Shown here in pieces: positions 1-9,355 of a stretch of DNA of 64,000 nucleotides; position 1 is the stretch's first letter; every line of letters begins with the position of its first letter. The position numbers and the translations under genes were made by a program. Source of the DNA: Tectiglobus diatomicola (lineage in GTDB: Bacteria > Pseudomonadota > Alphaproteobacteria > Rhizobiales > Hyphomicrobiaceae). The stretch covers positions 1-64,000 of the forward strand of contig JAZDSJ010000001.1 in NCBI GenBank assembly GCA_039583345.1. The letters run 5' to 3'. A model generated the notes under the pieces. That model was given only the letters and a program-made list of their open reading frames with translations. It did not search any database and was not told the DNA's origin.

Positions 1-332
1 AGTATTTTTTTTACGTGTAGTCTATCTCCTCTCTTCATGTCCAAAACAAATTTATTCGAATTTAAGCAATAATATCATGTAGGTTTACAATGCCGGACTA
101 TTGCAATTTGACAAAATAATTACCGTGAAGTTCCATGTCGGTCTTTTTATACTGAAGTATGATCTGAGATGGCTTAGGGTAGAATGAAATACACTCTAGA
201 AAAATAGTTGCATATGCAAAATCATTATTTCTTTTAAAATTTATTATAATTATCGTCAGAAAACTAATATTAATGATGAGATTGCCTCAAAGACTTTCTA
301 ATGTGTTAGTTTGAAAAAATCAGGAAAACTAG
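1..332. other. Intergenic tract upstream of pyrF
   Basis: AT-rich, with stops in every frame and no protein remnant I can recognise. The last 30 bases hold the pyrF ribosome binding site (AGGA, 8 nt before the ATG). No RNA gene or clear promoter is visible. Confidence 0.5.
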
Positions 333-1019
333 ATGTCTAGAGATCAACTTATAGTTGCTCTTGATACACGAAATGTGAATCAGGCTTCCCATATAGTAAA
401 ATGTCTAGAAGGTAGTGTTAATTTCTACAAAATAGGTCTTGAATTAGCAATGAATGGTGGGCTTGATTTTGCTAAAGAGCTTGCGTGTTCAAACTATCGT
501 GTTTTTCTTGATATGAAATTATTAGACATTGAGAATACAGTACGGAAAGCAGTATCGAATATTGCCGATTCAGGAATTACTTTTTTAAGTGTTCACGGGA
601 TGGATTCCAAAACGTTAAATGCTGCAATGCAAGGAGCAAAGGGATCAGACTTAAAAATTCTCTCCATAACCGTTTTAACCAATCTTACACGTAACGATCT
701 AGTTGAGCAGGGACTAAGAGAAAATTCTTCAACTAAGGTAGTCGCGTATCGTTCAGAAATTGCGCATAGAACAGGTTGTCACGGCGCAGTAAGCTCTGGT
801 ATTGAAGCAAGCATAATACGAAAACTGACTAATCCAAATTTTATTATCGTTACTCCAGGAATTCGACTCCCAGGCAATCTTATGGATGATCAAGAGCGGA
901 TTACAACTCCACAAACAGCACTTTTAAATGGTGCCAACTATATCGTAGTTGGGCGCCCAATAACTCAGGCGAAAGATATAAAAGCTTCAGCAGAAAACTT
1001 TCTAAAAATAATAAATTAG
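333..1019 (+). CDS. pyrF: Orotidine 5'-phosphate decarboxylase
   Basis: Decarboxylates OMP to UMP, the last step of de novo pyrimidine synthesis, in the cytosol. The 228-residue protein has the normal length for the bacterial family. The catalytic D-x-K-x-x-D signature is present as LDMKLLDIENT (D60, K62, D65), where most homologues read DLKFHDIPNT. The phosphate-binding end is present as VTPGIRLPG and GANYIVVGRPIT. The ATG has an AGGA site 8 nt upstream. It stands alone, with a noncoding tract on the left and trmD on the same strand to the right. Together with pyrG at 30695 it shows that at least part of pyrimidine synthesis is kept. Confidence 0.95.
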   Translation: MSRDQLIVALDTRNVNQASHIVKCLEGSVNFYKIGLELAMNGGLDFAKELACSNYRVFLDMKLLDIENTVRKAVSNIADSGITFLSVHGMDSKTLNAAMQGAKGSDLKILSITVLTNLTRNDLVEQGLRENSSTKVVAYRSEIAHRTGCHGAVSSGIEASIIRKLTNPNFIIVTPGIRLPGNLMDDQERITTPQTALLNGANYIVVGRPITQAKDIKASAENFLKIIN

Positions 1020-1115
1020 TTAGACTTTATTATCTAATTATTTAAATAAAAACATATAATAGCGACTAATTCAGAATTTTCGATACAATTAAAGAATAAT
1101 TATGAGGATAAAGCT

Positions 1116-1841
1116 ATCTGGCATGCACATATCATAACTCTGTTTCCAGACATGTTTCCCGGACCATTATCTCAATCTGTAATTGGCTGTGCACTATCAA
1201 AAGGATATTGGCAGTTAACTACTTCAGACATTCGTAATTTTGGACTAGGCCGTCATCGTTCTGTCGACGACACCCCTGCAGGAGGAGGACCTGGAATGGT
1301 TATGAGGTGTGATGTACTAGCTGCTGCAATTGACCATGCACGCGAAACAAAACCACATCTTCCAGGAATATATCTTTCACCAAGAGGCGAATGTCTAAAA
1401 CAAGAAACTGTCAAGGAATTAGCTAATGGTCCCGGCCTATGTATAGTTGCTGGTAGATATGAAGGTATCGATCAACGTGTAATTGATAGCCGACAATTGC
1501 GTGAGATCTCTATTGGAGATTATGTACTTTCGGGAGGTGAACCTGCTGCAATTGTTCTAATTGATGCTTGTGTGCGGCAAATATCAGGAGTACTTGGGGC
1601 GGAAGAAAGTTTAGTAAAAGAGAGTTTTGAAGAAGGTTTATTAGAACACCCTCATTTCACGCGGCCGCGTGAATGGGAAAGACGCAAAATACCTGATGTT
1701 TTATTGTCAGGTAATCATGCTGCAATTGCAACATGGCGCAGGACACAGTCTGAAGAATTAACGCGTGTAAGAAGACCGGATTTATTGAATTGTACAACTC
1801 GTAAAACTTCAAATAATAGCGATGATTCTAGTAAATTTTAA
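1116..1841 (+). CDS. trmD: tRNA (guanine-37-N1)-methyltransferase, probable ATC start
   Basis: SpoU/TrmD-class knotted methyltransferase that makes m1G37 in tRNAs and prevents +1 frameshifting. Family motifs are clear: GRYEGIDQRV, the cofactor-knot segment SIGDYVLSGGEPA, and HPHFTRPREW near the C-terminus. The first in-frame ATG is at 1152, but that start would remove the conserved first strand. The open frame continues upstream as WHAHIITLFPDMFPG, the usual N-terminus of this family, and is preceded directly by ATC at 1116. A GAGG site (1104-1107) lies 8 nt before that ATC. The start is therefore probably a rare ATC codon. The normal partner rimM is not beside it; rplS follows at the usual place. 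Confidence 0.9.
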   Translation: MWHAHIITLFPDMFPGPLSQSVIGCALSKGYWQLTTSDIRNFGLGRHRSVDDTPAGGGPGMVMRCDVLAAAIDHARETKPHLPGIYLSPRGECLKQETVKELANGPGLCIVAGRYEGIDQRVIDSRQLREISIGDYVLSGGEPAAIVLIDACVRQISGVLGAEESLVKESFEEGLLEHPHFTRPREWERRKIPDVLLSGNHAAIATWRRTQSEELTRVRRPDLLNCTTRKTSNNSDDSSKF

Positions 1842-1993
1842 ATACAGTTTGCATTAGAAGCTATATGCGATATTTATAATAACCGAAGACATTTTTAGAG
1901 AAAAATAAAGAGTCTTTAAAATGAGAGTTGTAAACTTCAATTGGATATAGCTTGCCCATTGACCAACCTAAGCATCATGAGGATCGTACAATA

Positions 1994-2665
1994 ATGGATA
2001 TTATAGAAGAATTAGAAAAAGAGCAGATAAAAAAAATCTCTACTTTAAGGGCTATTCCAGAATTTAGCCCAGGCGATACTGTTCGTGTAATGGTTAAAGT
2101 TGTTGAAGGTAAAAATATCCGTAATCAGGCTTATGAGGGTGTCTGCATAGCTAAGTCAGGAAGAGGGTTACACGAAAATTTTACCGTAAGAAAAATATCC
2201 TATGGTGAAGGAGTTGAACGTGTTTTTCCAATTTATTCACCATTAATTACAGATATCGAGGTTGTTCGGCGTGGTCGTGTTCGGCGTGCTAAGCTTTATT
2301 ATCTACGTAGTCGTCGTGGGCGTTCCGCTCGAATTGTTGAAAGAACTGATGTTCGTGCAAAGCGCCTTAACGCGGTATTCAAAGGTTTCCGAAAACCAAA
2401 AGGTGAGAAAGATGATTTAAAGCTTATTGACAATATAGCTCCAGATTTAGAAACAATGCTTAATAAATTAAATATCACAAAATTTGAGCAAATTGCTGCT
2501 TTATCTGATGATGAAATTTCAAATATTAACGACATACTATGCCTTAAAGGACAAATAAAAGTAGAAAACTGGATTACACAAGCTCAACTTCTAATCTCAG
2601 ACAGTGAAGTAAATGAGGCTAATCAGAAACAAGACAAAATTGAGCCCGAGGAAGCTAGCGATTAG
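1994..2665 (+). CDS. rplS: 50S ribosomal protein L19 with C-terminal extension
   Basis: Structural protein of the large ribosomal subunit at the 30S-50S interface. Residues 1 to about 125 are a standard L19 (FSPGDTVRVMVKVVEG, GVERVFPIYSP, RRAKLYYLRSRRGRSAR). A basic linker then leads to an extra domain of about 70 residues with KDDLKLIDNIAPDLE, KLNITKFEQIAAL and VENWITQAQ. It resembles the helix-hairpin-helix-like tail on many alphaproteobacterial L21 proteins. The frame opens at a TTG at 1952, but ATG 1994 has GAGGA 10 nt upstream and begins MDIIEELEKEQ, the family start. It follows trmD as in most bacteria. Confidence 0.93.
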   Translation: MDIIEELEKEQIKKISTLRAIPEFSPGDTVRVMVKVVEGKNIRNQAYEGVCIAKSGRGLHENFTVRKISYGEGVERVFPIYSPLITDIEVVRRGRVRRAKLYYLRSRRGRSARIVERTDVRAKRLNAVFKGFRKPKGEKDDLKLIDNIAPDLETMLNKLNITKFEQIAALSDDEISNINDILCLKGQIKVENWITQAQLLISDSEVNEANQKQDKIEPEEASD

Positions 2666-2879
2666 AAGATAAACCAAAATGCAACTATAGTTTACATAAT
2701 TATGGGCTCAGTGACTAGTCTTGGGCCTTCCTCTTGTTCTAGTCTAAGCAGGATTTCATATTTACAAAATCTTAATAAAGCTAGATAATTATAACACGCT
2801 CTTTATCATTAAGCGGTTTCTAGAAAGATTACCTCCAATAACTACAGCTACAAATTAAAATGGAGCTACACTCCTAGCA

Positions 2880-3716
2880 ATGTCTGATCTGGATTTAAGC
2901 CGTACTATGGCACATATAAGTAATTGTGAATTACCTCTAAACGAAACTGAAGCTTTCGTTGGAATGCGAAAGGCTGGGAAACTGGCTGCTGAAGTTCTTG
3001 ATATGCTAGTATCGTACATTAAACCTGGTATAACTACCAGGTTCATCGATAATCTAATTTTCAATTTTGCGATGGATCATTCTGCTATACCTGCAACACT
3101 TAACTATCGCGGTTATCCAAAATCTTGTTGTACATCAATTAATCATGTTGTATGCCATGGCATTCCTGGTTCCAAACCTTTACGGAGAGGTGATATCATC
3201 AATATTGACGTTACACTCATTGTTGATGGTTGGCACGGAGATACTAGTAGAATGTATGCGGTTGGGCCCATTTCACGTAAAGCAGAGCGACTTATTAAAA
3301 CAACTTATGAATGCTTGCAGCGTGGCCTTAATGCTGTAAAACCAGGGCATACAACAGGTGATATTGGTGAAGCAATTCAGACTTATGCAGAAGCAGAAAA
3401 CTTTAGTGTTGTAAGAGATTTTTGTGGCCATGGTCTTGGGCGTGTTTTTCACTGCAAACCTAATATTTTACATTATGGAAAAGCAGGCGAAGGTACTAAG
3501 TTAATACCCGGGATGCTTTTTACTATAGAGCCTATGATTAACCTGGGACGCTCACATGTAAAGATCCTTTCAGATGGTTGGACTTCAGTAACTCGGGACC
3601 GTGAGCTATCTGCGCAGTTTGAGCATACAGTAGGAGTAACGGAAGACGGATGCGAAGTTTTTACCTATTCGCCTGCAGGCTTTCATTGTCCACCTTACGA
3701 AGTAGCAATTGATTGA
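2880..3716 (+). CDS. map: Methionine aminopeptidase, type I
   Basis: Removes the initiator methionine from nascent proteins, using a two-metal centre. All five metal ligands are visible: D110 (NIDVTLIVDGWHG), D121 (GDTSRM), H184 (CGHGLGRVFH), E217 (FTIEPMI) and E248 (QFEHTV). The length of 278 residues is slightly above the usual 250-270 because of a short N-terminal lead (about 25 residues) before the conserved ETEAFVGMRKAGKLAAE. In related genomes radC often follows; here only a 526-base noncoding tract is present. An essential gene that looks fully functional. Confidence 0.96.
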   Translation: MSDLDLSRTMAHISNCELPLNETEAFVGMRKAGKLAAEVLDMLVSYIKPGITTRFIDNLIFNFAMDHSAIPATLNYRGYPKSCCTSINHVVCHGIPGSKPLRRGDIINIDVTLIVDGWHGDTSRMYAVGPISRKAERLIKTTYECLQRGLNAVKPGHTTGDIGEAIQTYAEAENFSVVRDFCGHGLGRVFHCKPNILHYGKAGEGTKLIPGMLFTIEPMINLGRSHVKILSDGWTSVTRDRELSAQFEHTVGVTEDGCEVFTYSPAGFHCPPYEVAID

Positions 3717-4242
3717 AGGACATTGACAAAAAACTACATTAGATTTTTTTGATTGTATTTACACTGAACATTATCGTGAACTTTCTCATAACAAGTTAAT
3801 TCACATGACATTTCATTTGGGTTATATCATGTCATTAGTGGCTTAGAGTAATAACCAAATGTCAAATTATTTAAATGTTATAGAACACTTATTGCACTCA
3901 AATTCTATTCTCACTTCAGTGTTATGATGATATTGCTGTATCAAAGTTTTATGCTTATGTCATAAAATCGAAATGTTTCCTAAAAAATAATTATGACCGC
4001 TTTTTCATAGAACCAGATAAAATACTACTAAGCTAGACAGTGTTTTATGATAAGTAATTATAATAATACCAACGACAAATATACCAGACCCCAATCTTAA
4101 CCATTTAAGTTTGATTGCAATTCATCTGCTATCTTTACCACCCGGTACACAAAAGCCTGAAATTTAGGAAGATATCGGCAGCTGCCTAAACACTACTTTC
4201 ACCTTGTCAACGTAAGAAAACTGCCGATGTTTAAAAGCCAAA
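3717..4242. other. Noncoding tract between map and the DUF1674 gene
   Basis: AT-rich, with frequent stops. A weak inverted repeat (ATGACAT...ATGTCAT, near 3807-3836) could be the map terminator. I looked for a radC remnant, expected by synteny, and could not support one. Confidence 0.4.
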
Positions 4243-4512
4243 CTAAAAATCTGAAGCTATGCCAGAGTTTTCCCAATCTCCATACCGTACGGGATCAGGA
4301 CCAGCACGCCCGCCAAGCTCCTTAATATTTTCACTTTTTTGAGTTGTTTGGGCCAGACGCCTACGCTCTTTTGCTTCAGCTAACGCACGCTTAGCAGCAG
4401 GTGTCAGAGGACGACGCTTTTCAACCAAATTATTATCAGAGTTTAAATCATGCTCAATTTTCTGGGAAGTATCAGCCAAGGGGGCGTCAGTTTTAGGCCG
4501 TTCAATTCGCAT
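4243..4512 (-). CDS. DUF1674 / SDHAF4-like succinate dehydrogenase assembly factor
   Basis: Small basic protein ending in the family hallmark GGRAGPDPVRYGDWENSG followed by IASDF, preceded by a charged helix (LTPAAKRALAEAKERRRLAQ). This is DUF1674; its mitochondrial member SDHAF4 helps flavinylated SdhA join the complex. That role in bacteria is inferred from the eukaryotic case. A longer frame starts at 4569, but the ATG at 4512 (MRIERPK) has GAGGTG 6 nt upstream and gives the usual length of about 90 residues. It is divergent from rsmB, its common neighbour in Alphaproteobacteria. Confidence 0.85.
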   Translation of the reverse strand: MRIERPKTDAPLADTSQKIEHDLNSDNNLVEKRRPLTPAAKRALAEAKERRRLAQTTQKSENIKELGGRAGPDPVRYGDWENSGIASDF

Positions 4513-4569
4513 CGATACACCTCGTGTGGAATGTTGATATTTGATCAAGTTGTCTAAGATTATCGACAT

Positions 4570-5053
4570 TAAAACAGTATATTAGAGTTTGCTCTTACCA
4601 TACACAGTATTACTAAAAAGCTTAATTAAAGCTAATCAACTCTTTGATGGAGCATTCTACATAGTAGTGATAGCTAAAAATCTTATTGCTGTCAGCTTTA
4701 ATCACTACAGCAACACTGGTGTTATAAATAATTGAAAAATGAGGCGGTATGTTGGTTAAAACAAATATTAAATTTACTGAAGGAATAGTTTGCCAATTAA
4801 TACTTACTACAAAATAAAACCCAGTACCCAAATACGCTTGTGCTTAACGAGTGACCTAACTTCTATTTAACGCAGCGAAAACTATTGCACTTTTTTGGCT
4901 GATGCTTTCGAAAAAACTCTACAACATTAAGCAGTTACATAGGATAACAGCAATGTATAGGTTATAAATTAACAACACCAAATCGCAAATTCTAATAAAA
5001 TGTCTATAATTTTTTAAACTAATATAATCGCATTGCATGAAGGTATTTTATAA
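4570..5053. other. Divergent intergenic region before rsmB
   Basis: Holds the promoters of the DUF1674 gene (leftward) and rsmB (rightward) by position, but no clear -35/-10 pair can be picked out. A 69-codon frame on the minus strand (4622-4831) has no ribosome binding site and no family resemblance; I do not call it a gene. Confidence 0.4.
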
Positions 5054-6445
5054 GTGACGCAAAAAAAACGAATATCTCACAAAAAAAATAATGAAGTGAA
5101 TTTGAAGGTAGGGCTCGGAGCCAGGAAAGTTGCCCTGGAAATTGTTGATTCAGTGTTACATCAAAAGATATCTCTAGATGAATGTCTAAAGAACTCTTAT
5201 TCACGAGAATCAAATAACGGTTCTATTTTATTTGATTATAGAGATCGAAACTTTACACGCCTATTAGCAACTACGATGCTTCGGCGTCACGGACAACTTA
5301 CAAAAATTGTCTCAAATTATCTAAAAAAACCTCTACCAAATAGTGGTCAGTATGCCCAATTAATCCTACTTCTAGGTGCTGCTCAGCTTATATTTCTAAA
5401 AGGAACACCTCACTCAGTCATTGACACGGCTGTTGAACTATGCCGTATGCAACACTCTTCAATGCGTTTTGCTGGGCTTATTAATGCAGTTCTTCGCCGT
5501 ATTAGTGAGCGAGATCCAGCACATTTGCTTGAACAGACTAATGATTTTTTGAATGTGCCTAAATGGATGCTAAATCGTTGGATAACGGCTTACGATAAGA
5601 AAACTACACGTGAAATAGTTACCGCCTCACTAAAGGAGGCTGCACTGGATATTACGGTACTTGGAAAGTCACAGGAATTGGCAAATAGAGTAAATGGCAT
5701 TGTTCTTCCAACTGGATCTGTACGATGTTATGGATGTGGCCGTATAAACGAACTACCAGGTTATACAGATGGTCAATGGTTGATACAGGATGCTGCTGCT
5801 GCGCTTCCTGCCCGTCTATTAGGTAAGATAGCTGGTCGCCGAGTAGCAGATATTTGCGCCGCTCCTGGTGGTAAAACAGCACAACTAGTTAGCTCTAATG
5901 CTCATGTAACAGCAATCGACATTTCGGAAAAAAAATTGCTACGTGTCAGAGAAAATCTTAAGCGCTTACGGTTGTCAGCAGCTTCATATATTGTTGCAGA
6001 CGCTGCTAAATGGAGTAGCAAGACAATGTTTGACGCCATACTTCTTGATGCCCCATGCAGTGCAACAGGAACGATACGTCGACACCCTGACATACTTCAT
6101 ATTAAGAAGTTGCAAGATATAGATAAACTTAGCCGGATACAGAAGGCTATTCTAGAAAATGTTGCCCTGAAGCTTCTACGCCCTAACGGTATACTTATAT
6201 ATTGTACATGTTCCTTAGAACCAGAGGAGGGCGAAGAGCAGATCGAAATGTTTCTTAAGAGTTACAAAGAATTTAATCGCGTCCCAATCTATGCTAATGA
6301 AATAGCTGGGTTAGATGAATGTTTAACACTAAAAGGTGATGTCCGTATTCTGCCATATCATTTGCAACTCAGTAATCCTAAACTATCCGGGCTAGACGGC
6401 TTCTTCATAAGTCGCTTAAGGAAGAGAGGTCATTACAGCAGCTAA
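5054..6445 (+). CDS. rsmB: 16S rRNA (cytosine-967-C5)-methyltransferase
   Basis: Methylates C967 of 16S rRNA. The 463 residues carry an N-terminal NusB-like RNA-binding domain (residues 20-150) and a C-terminal Rossmann methyltransferase. The SAM loop is DICAAPGGKTAQL (about 268-280). Both conserved cysteines are present: C335 in DAPCSATGT and the catalytic C386 in YCTCSLEPEE. The start is GTG with AAGG about 10 nt upstream. Its usual alphaproteobacterial followers are missing: a kilobase of noncoding DNA comes next, and the purH that often lies downstream is a wreck at the far end of this window. Confidence 0.95.
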   Translation: MTQKKRISHKKNNEVNLKVGLGARKVALEIVDSVLHQKISLDECLKNSYSRESNNGSILFDYRDRNFTRLLATTMLRRHGQLTKIVSNYLKKPLPNSGQYAQLILLLGAAQLIFLKGTPHSVIDTAVELCRMQHSSMRFAGLINAVLRRISERDPAHLLEQTNDFLNVPKWMLNRWITAYDKKTTREIVTASLKEAALDITVLGKSQELANRVNGIVLPTGSVRCYGCGRINELPGYTDGQWLIQDAAAALPARLLGKIAGRRVADICAAPGGKTAQLVSSNAHVTAIDISEKKLLRVRENLKRLRLSAASYIVADAAKWSSKTMFDAILLDAPCSATGTIRRHPDILHIKKLQDIDKLSRIQKAILENVALKLLRPNGILIYCTCSLEPEEGEEQIEMFLKSYKEFNRVPIYANEIAGLDECLTLKGDVRILPYHLQLSNPKLSGLDGFFISRLRKRGHYSS

Positions 6446-7515
6446 TAGTAACCCTATCAGTAAGATTTAAGTTCATATATGAAATTATATAAATCTTAAA
6501 ACACATACTATAAATGGGCATTCTATAGAATGTATATTCAGCTGGTGGTCTTGTGCATAAGAGATATAATCTTTAAGCATAGAAAAACATAACTCAACCC
6601 CATTTTATGTCTTTAGAAGTCTAGTTGTATAATCTAACTTCTTATATGACCTAGCATGCTATAAACAAACACCTTTTAAAAGTTATAAAGAAGGTTGTAA
6701 TTGATAGTACGTTATGTCTTAGATTTCGCAGAGAACGCTACTCAAAATTTAGAATAGTACCACTACAGTCACCAGTTTTTTGATCCCGAGTTAGTAAATT
6801 ATTAGTCTGCAACATATACGGGATTATCAAGGGAATCTAAGATCAAGACTATCCGTTTACCATGAGCCATACTTAAAAGATTAAATTTACACTCTATTCT
6901 CTATTTCTGAGCAGCTTTTAAAAGTTTTTACGGGCAATATAGACCTCATCCAAAATTTTCAGCACAGTATTCAGTTATGAAAAAAATCAGGCTCAATTAT
7001 ATAAAAGTACGGTTTGCAAATAACAATCAGATCTCGGAATGACGGATAACAGTTGCAATGTATCTTCTGACCTGGTTATGAATGATATTTTCCCATATAA
7101 GAATATTGATCAAATAGTTGCCGACACAATCTCTTGCTTATGTTAGTGTTAGGCGATCTAATTAGTTATGTCCACCGACACTATTTAACATAAATAGTTA
7201 GTTATCAGCATGAGCTTACCTGTATCGAATATAAGATTATTTACCTTTTGCTAACTTTAATACAAAACCTGTTATTGTGAAGTGGACTAAAGTTTTTTTC
7301 AGAGACAAACTTAAACAAACCTTCTTTCGAACTTTTATTTTGATAATTGTTGGGCTTATAGGCTTTTGTTACTAGAACCGTATGATCTTTATCGAAGTAT
7401 AAAATAATAGTCAGTATTGAATATTAGCAATATTACAGAGTCTTTCTCCCACTTTAAGACTTACATAGTATATAATATTACGTTCGAATAGCGTGTGTGG
7501 GGTGAAATTATAATA
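6446..7515. other. Kilobase-long noncoding tract
   Basis: Stops occur in all six frames and no open frame reaches 60 codons. Given its length and its position after rsmB, it is probably a graveyard of one or more deleted genes, but I could not match any fragment to a family with confidence. The end holds the amidase ribosome binding site (GGGGTG, 7499-7504). Confidence 0.5.
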
Positions 7516-8910
7516 ATGAATTATAAAACGCTGATATCGATATCAGAAATGTCTTCAGGCTATAGTGAAGGAACATATACCCCAAGCATGGTCATAGAGG
7601 ATACATTACGGCGAATTGAAAAATTAGAGCCTAAGCTTAATGCTTTCGATCTTATTTTAACAGATACTGCGAGACAAGAAGCGGATAAGGCTACGAAAGC
7701 GATAAAGCATGGCTTTAAAATCGGACCTTTTCATGGGGTGCCATTTGCCCTCAAGGATCTAGTTGATGTTAAAGGATACGTAACAGCTGGCGGTACAGTT
7801 GTTCATGCGGATCGTGTTGCAACCAATACAGCACGGCTTGCCAAGCGCTTGCTAGCAGGGGGTGGTATACTTATGGGTAAGACAAAAACCGTAGAGGTTG
7901 CCTACGGTGCTTGGGGCACAAATAGCGTACGTGGAACACCTTGGAACCCTTGGGATGAGAATACACAACGCACACCTGGGGGCTCCTCAAGTGGCTCCGC
8001 TGTTGCTGTAGCATCAGGCATGGTTGGTTGTGCAGTAGGCACAGATACTGGTGGTTCAGTACGTATTCCTGCTTCCTGGTGCGGTCTTGTTGGGCTGAAG
8101 GTTACAGAAGGGCGCTTGCCAACAGAAGGTATTCTGCCACTATCCCATACTTTAGATACGCCTGGAGTACTAGCACGCTCAGTGCGTGATGTCACAATTA
8201 TGTTCGAGACAATGGACGGGCAACATCCGAAAGTAATTGCTAATTGCATTGAGAAGGAGACCGGGCTTTATGGTGAGTTGCAGCGTGGTGTTACCGGCTT
8301 AACTTTTGCCGCCCTTAGCGAAAAGGAACGTGAAGGAATTGATAACGATATACTTGAACATTATGATTCTGCACTCTTAAGGTTAGGTAAACTCGGTGCT
8401 CAGATAGTCCCAGTTGAACTCGCAGTTAGCTCCCAGGATATGCGTGATGATACTGGTATTATTATCTCATATGAGGGATACCATCACCACGGCTCAATGT
8501 ACGAAGAATCTTCAAACAGAGTTGATGAAGATGTTAAAAAACGTATCCTAATGGGTCGCGAAATTAAAGCTACTAAATTTTTCGCTTCACTTAAGCGGCG
8601 CAAAAAAAACCAAGCCAGAGTATTGAAAAAATTACACGGCATTGATGCTTACATCACCCCAACTCTTACGTCGACACCACGCCCGATTGTAGATGTTGAT
8701 CAGACACAAACACCTGCCCGGTTTACACGGATTGCAAATTACTTGGCTCTCTGCTCTATTAGTGTACCTATGGGATTAATAAAGGGGGAAGGACCGATGG
8801 GACTACAAATAAATGCCAGGGGTAATGACGAGGCAATGGCTCTACGTATAGCTGCAGCATTTGAGCGAGATTTTGGCAAACTACCTACTCCACCGATGGC
8901 CCAATTATAA
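7516..8910 (+). CDS. Amidase-signature family hydrolase
   Basis: Hydrolyses an amide or urea-type bond with the Ser-cisSer-Lys triad of the amidase-signature family. Visible residues: K80 (PFALKDLVDV), cis-Ser in the GGSSSGSAVAVASG box (S157/S158) and nucleophile S181 (TDTGGSVRIPA). The length of 464 residues is typical of stand-alone amidases, and no gatB or gatC is adjacent, so GatA is unlikely. The substrate cannot be told from sequence. ATG 7516 (MNYKT) is preferred over an in-frame GTG at 7495 because the GGGGTG site overlaps the longer form. The XdhC pair follows on the same strand, hinting at a former nitrogen-compound or purine catabolism cluster (inference). Confidence 0.88.
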   Translation: MNYKTLISISEMSSGYSEGTYTPSMVIEDTLRRIEKLEPKLNAFDLILTDTARQEADKATKAIKHGFKIGPFHGVPFALKDLVDVKGYVTAGGTVVHADRVATNTARLAKRLLAGGGILMGKTKTVEVAYGAWGTNSVRGTPWNPWDENTQRTPGGSSSGSAVAVASGMVGCAVGTDTGGSVRIPASWCGLVGLKVTEGRLPTEGILPLSHTLDTPGVLARSVRDVTIMFETMDGQHPKVIANCIEKETGLYGELQRGVTGLTFAALSEKEREGIDNDILEHYDSALLRLGKLGAQIVPVELAVSSQDMRDDTGIIISYEGYHHHGSMYEESSNRVDEDVKKRILMGREIKATKFFASLKRRKKNQARVLKKLHGIDAYITPTLTSTPRPIVDVDQTQTPARFTRIANYLALCSISVPMGLIKGEGPMGLQINARGNDEAMALRIAAAFERDFGKLPTPPMAQL

Positions 8911-9015
8911 TAAACTTTTATTCGAACTTTTCTCCTCAGTAAAACCTTTAGAGTTCTGAGCTTTAAATTGATTTTTGAAGCTCTAAACACTTATTTAGTA
9001 TAAAAGGTAAACATA

Positions 9016-9345
9016 ATGCCAGTATCAGATCAATATCTGCTACAGACAGCACAGAGTTGGTTAAATTGTGAGAAACAGATTTCTATTGCCACTGTCATCG
9101 AAACGTGGGGATCCGCTCCGCAACCAGTAGGAAGTCAGTTGCTTATAGATGCTGACGGAAACTTTGAGGGCTCTGTGTCTGGTGGTTGTGTTGAAGTCGC
9201 GGTTATAATAGAGGCGGTTGATGTAATCGCAAGCGGAATACCTAAATTGGTAGAATTTGGTGTTGAGGATGAAATTGGATTTCAGGCTGGACTTTCCTGT
9301 GGAGGACGCATCCGAATTTACATAGAACCAGTAGGTATGTTTTAG
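9016..9345 (+). CDS. XdhC/CoxI family protein, N-terminal-domain type
   Basis: 109-residue protein matching the XdhC_CoxI domain: the start YLLQTAQSWLN, ATVIETWGSAPQPVGSQLL, the SVSGGCVEVAV segment and GLSCGGRIRIYIEP are family features. XdhC proteins deliver and sulfurate the molybdenum cofactor for xanthine dehydrogenase-type enzymes. Here the protein is split into two genes, an arrangement seen in other Alphaproteobacteria; the partner starts 10 nt downstream. AAAGG precedes the ATG. No molybdenum hydroxylase lies in the window, so the client is unknown. Confidence 0.85.
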   Translation: MPVSDQYLLQTAQSWLNCEKQISIATVIETWGSAPQPVGSQLLIDADGNFEGSVSGGCVEVAVIIEAVDVIASGIPKLVEFGVEDEIGFQAGLSCGGRIRIYIEPVGMF

Positions 9346-9355
9346 GTCAAAAACT

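Noticed and set aside
4622..4831. 69-codon minus-strand frame
   Set aside because: No Shine-Dalgarno sequence, no recognisable family, low-complexity composition in the divergent promoter region.
7495..7515. Longer amidase start at GTG 7495
   Set aside because: It would place the GGGGTG binding site inside the coding sequence and adds seven residues with no family counterpart; ATG 7516 fits better.
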